Shown one piece after another: positions 62,801 to 64,000 of a stretch of 64,000 bases of DNA; positions within the stretch are counted from its first letter, which is position 1; each line of letters begins with the position of its first letter. The DNA comes from Streptomyces griseoluteus (GTDB lineage: Bacteria; Actinomycetota; Actinomycetes; Streptomycetales; Streptomycetaceae), in contig NZ_SRRU01000009.1 in assembly GCF_004784465.1 (NCBI RefSeq), positions 248,001-312,000 of the forward strand. The letters are read 5' to 3'. The notes beneath the pieces were generated by a model. The model did not search any database. It was not told the DNA's origin and saw only the letters and a program-made list of their open reading frames with translations. The translations under genes and the position numbers were made by a program.

Positions 62801-64000
62801 CCGATCGCGCTGCGGCGCTACGTCGGCGAAGTTCTGCCGGAGTTCATGGTCCCGGCTGCGGTGGTCGTGCTGGACTCACTGCCGGTGACGGCGAACGGCA
62901 AGCTTGACCGGCGCGCGCTTCCCGCCCCCGAATACACAGCGGCAGCCACCTCCCGCGCTCCGCGCACGCCACGTGAGGAATTGCTGTGCGCGGTCTTCGC
63001 CGAGGTGCTGGGTCTGGACAGGGTCGGGATCGACGACAGCTTCTTCGACCTCGGCGGACACTCTCTCCTCGCCACCCGTGTCATCAGCCGCATCCGCACC
63101 ACCCTCGGCGTTGAGCTGCCCCTGCGTGCAGTCTTCGAGACGCCGACCGTCGCCCAACTCGCCGAGTCGATCGAGGGTGCGGGGTCGGCTCGTACGGCTC
63201 TGCGGGCTGTTCAGGAGCGGCCTGCGCAGATCCCGCTGTCGTTCGCGCAGCGGCGGCTGTGGTTCCTCAACCGTTTCGAAGGCGCCGAGGCAGCGACGTA
63301 CAACCTGCCCATCGCCCTGCGCCTCACCGGCGCACTCGACCACACCGCCCTGGAAGCAGCCCTCCGGGACGTCATCGAACGCCACGAATCCCTACGCACC
63401 ATCTACCCCGAGAGCGCCGACGGCACGCCATACCAGAAGGTCGTCGGGGTGGACGAGGCGTGGGCCGGGCTGGACATCGTGAATGCTGCCGACGGTGAGG
63501 TACGGGCTCTTGCCGCTGACCTGGCCCGGCGGGGCTTCGACCTGATCGTCGAGTCTCCGCTCCGCGCACGACTGCTCAGGGTTGATGCCACCTCGCACGT
63601 CCTGGTGGTCGTGCTGCACCACATCGCAGGCGACGGCTGGTCGATGGCGCCGCTCGCGCGGGACATTGCCACCGCGTACGCGGCGCGCACCGAGGGTCGT
63701 CTCCCGGACTGGGCGCCGCTGGCTGTCCAGTACGCCGACTACACCCTCTGGCAGCAGACGGCCCTCGGCGACGATTCGGACGCTGGAAGTGTGCTGAACC
63801 GACAGGTGGTGTACTGGACGCAGACCCTTGCCGGTCTGCCGGAGCAGCTCGAACTCCCTTGGGACCGACCGCGTCCCGCCGTCGCCTCGTACCAGGGCGG
63901 CACCGTTCCCTTCGATATGGATGCCGATACCCACGCCGGACTTCTGAACCTGGCACGCGAGTCGGGTGCGAGCCTGTTCATGGTGCTCCAGGCCGCGCTG
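56801..64000 (+). CDS. Nonribosomal peptide synthetase, C-A-T-C-A-T-C... (3' end off right edge)
   Basis: 2400 residues are visible from GTG 56801 (AGGGGAAG upstream). C1 (to about 58130) has HHVAVDG with His140. A1 (58200-59700) has HTSGSTGRPKG and a specificity code read by eye as D,V,W,H,F,S,L,V,D, the EntF-type serine code. T1 has Ser1017 in LGGHSLSATRV. C2 (60000-61330) has HHIAGDGWSM. A2 (61400-62930) has YTSGSTGRPKG and a code reading roughly D,A,Q,F,A,A,Y,V,I, which I cannot assign. T2 has Ser2088. C3 starts at 63230, with HHIAGDGWSM again. No epimerase or methyltransferase is seen. C1 at the very start suggests acylated or upstream-loaded serine. Confidence 0.96.
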   Translation, partial: MSGTRVSWPLSAAQSGIWFAHQISVTDLEYNVAQCVEIHGPVDVAVFRLSINQLLAEMETFRVSYTEEEGEVRQTLLPERGSGLVFHDFSGEPSPDNAAESIIQADLARRLDLLKGDCQYAFLLLKLAEDHHLWYQRAHHVAVDGYGGALFTRRLADIYNALIAGTTPSDTPFGSLADLLSEERAYRASDAFEQDRAYWSSRLADHEPAAPACTPPRARTVGPEGSPLPATVRITAHLPTSIGETLRSIAREARTHWSVVLTAATAVYFQSLTGSSDVLLSLPVAARTSPVSRRTPGMLSNVVPLRVPVPAHHTFRQTITETAREMKAALRHQRYRHEDMVRDTGAGFGRGHFFGPMVNVMPFDDGLSFGGHRATMSNLANGPVDDLAFAVYDRAGESGLRIDLDGNTARHTAEEVALHLERFQRVLLLLLSDPQTQAGHVDVLSDDDRRRILHEWNDTATDHAADTLPVLTAAFERQAARTPDATAVVYDDTRLSYAELNSRANRLARLLVEHGAGPERTVGLALHRSVDLVVAMYAVVKAGAAYLPLDPDYPADRLRGILADADPVSVMACDATAGLLPDGTRHILLDDPGVRAALLTGPDTDLTDADRTAPLSPSHPAYVIHTSGSTGRPKGVVVTHAAVDNRLAWMQADHPQGPGDRVLQKTPAGFDVSVWEFFWPLRVGATLVLARAGGHRDPAYLAELIRTERITTLHFVPSMLAVFLAEPTAARCAETVRTVFCSGEALPLPLAAAFRTAFGTTRLVNLYGPTEAAVDVTAWECRDSVETGSAPIGRPVANTRVYILDRRLRPVPVGVAGELYLAGIQLARGYLDRPALTAERFVANPHGNPGERMYRTGDLARWRADGTVEFLGRVDSQVKIRGFRVELGEVEATLTTHDGVARAFVMPHERHGDTHLIAYVVPAPGTEIDGSELRRALRERLPEFMMPSVVSVLDALPLTANGKVDRRALPVPEFGAATLTRAARTVREDVLCGVFAQVLGAERVGVEENFFDLGGHSLSATRVVSRVRAVLGVELPLRAVFEAPSVALLAEWIDRAEGARAGVSAVERPAAVPLSFAQRRMWFLNRLEGTDASTYNVAFALWLDGTLDQQALAAALADVIDRHESLRTVYPEDASGQPYQKILPTHAVAPALTTATAADAGLRRVMTEFTTRGFDLATEVPLRARLFSQDETSNVLVLVLHHIAGDGWSMAPLVRDVATAYEARIAGNAPEWAPLPVQYADYALWQRELLGEESDQESVLSRQVGFWTRALAGVPEQLELPTDRARPAVATFRGDTVAVEIGPELHAGLVGLARESGASVFMVLQAAFAVLLSRLGAGEDIAIGSPIAGRMDEALDDLVGFFVNTLVLRTDVSGDPTFRELIGRVRETDLAAYAHQDVPFEHLVEVLNPARSMSRHPLFQVMLVLQNNEQADLRLPGLELGVEQLGTQTSKFDLLLSVGERFGVDGRMLGLEGHLEFAVDLFDRASAERLAERFVRVLGGVVSSPDARVSSARLLSVGERAELVRGFNDTAVEVPWVSLPELFARGVGRCPDALAVVFGDVRLTYAELDAVSDRLAHVLRGKGAGPESTVALMLPRSEWLPIALLAVVKTGAAYLPVDPEYPADRIAYMFADAEPVCVMAVSATVGQVPEGASAERIVVDAAGFGEVLAGVPAGPVGVGGLRPEHPVYVIYTSGSTGRPKGVVFPAGALVNLLVWHAGVMPAGGGVRTGQFAALSFDAAAQELFSALWQGKTLVVPGDEVRRHPVELVRWFEAHGVGELFAPMPMVEAVAEAAAELGVVVPALCDVAQAGEALAVHERVREFFASVPGRRLHNYYGPTETHVITALTLEGDPGSWPVFPSIGRPVANSQVYVLDDRLQPVPVGVTGELYLAGVQLARGYLNRPGLTAERFVASPFGAAGERMYRTGDVARWNADGTVEFLGRADFQVKIRGFRVELGEVETALAAHPQVAQVAVIAREDQPGDKRLVGYVVPASRAEEPDPIALRRYVGEVLPEFMVPAAVVVLDSLPVTANGKLDRRALPAPEYTAAATSRAPRTPREELLCAVFAEVLGLDRVGIDDSFFDLGGHSLLATRVISRIRTTLGVELPLRAVFETPTVAQLAESIEGAGSARTALRAVQERPAQIPLSFAQRRLWFLNRFEGAEAATYNLPIALRLTGALDHTALEAALRDVIERHESLRTIYPESADGTPYQKVVGVDEAWAGLDIVNAADGEVRALAADLARRGFDLIVESPLRARLLRVDATSHVLVVVLHHIAGDGWSMAPLARDIATAYAARTEGRLPDWAPLAVQYADYTLWQQTALGDDSDAGSVLNRQVVYWTQTLAGLPEQLELPWDRPRPAVASYQGGTVPFDMDADTHAGLLNLARESGASLFMVLQAAL

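Noticed and set aside
1..64000. tRNA, rRNA or tmRNA genes
   Set aside because: No cloverleaf or rRNA core sequence was noticed on either strand; the integrase does not appear to sit at a tRNA.

Overview
The window reads as Streptomyces (or a very close actinomycete). Coding DNA is strongly GC-biased at third codon positions, GTG and TTG starts are common, and the gene set fits: membrane Ser/Thr kinases, anti-sigma/antagonist pairs, many TetR regulators, a P450, small secreted and Cys-rich proteins, and a nonribosomal peptide synthetase (NRPS). The density of pseudogenes, insertion sequences and an integrase suggests accessory, possibly chromosome-arm, DNA. That placement is inference.

Layout. 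1-13.9 kb holds small housekeeping-accessory units: a divergent NmrA-like oxidoreductase/TetR pair, secreted protein copy A, a PASTA-like membrane protein, a STAS antagonist divergent from an anti-sigma ATPase, a Ser/Thr kinase, a three-gene YeeE/YedE sulfur-transport operon, a DUF1348 protein and a secreted esterase. 14.2-25.6 kb is an oxidative metabolism block: a P450 divergent from a flavin hydroxylase and a metal amidohydrolase, a DHA2 efflux pump, and an operon of molybdenum-hydroxylase FAD subunit, fused FeS-molybdopterin subunit and a membrane-anchored double ABM protein. 25.6-35 kb holds a lipoprotein, a TetR/quinone-oxidoreductase pair with a visible operator, a frameshifted TipA-like regulator, an MFS pump, secreted protein copy B (part of a 1.1 kb duplication of 1.2-2.3 kb) and a membrane pseudokinase. 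35.9-39.7 kb is a secreted RHS protein with a short hydrophobic C-terminus followed by two tiny membrane proteins.

41.8-54.5 kb is a genomic island. It starts with a tyrosine integrase and excisionase-like protein beside the 3' stub of an interrupted gene. It carries a wrecked IS256-family transposase and then a 1525-aa SF1 helicase with a C-terminal PD-(D/E)XK nuclease, coupled to a 271-aa HEPN-like partner. This pair is a good candidate antiviral module. A SUKH protein and an IS graveyard follow. In that graveyard an IS110-family element sits exactly inside an IS5-family transposase. Its left end carries two matching RNA loops whose guides fit the actual insertion site and the element ends: a bridge RNA that can be checked from the sequence alone.

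54.7-64 kb is the left part of an NRPS cluster: a PIN-like protein and type II thioesterase on the minus strand, and MbtH plus an NRPS (C-A-T-C-A-T-C..., first A domain reading as serine-specific) on the plus strand, running off the right edge.

All homology calls are by eye from motifs; no database search or computation was run.
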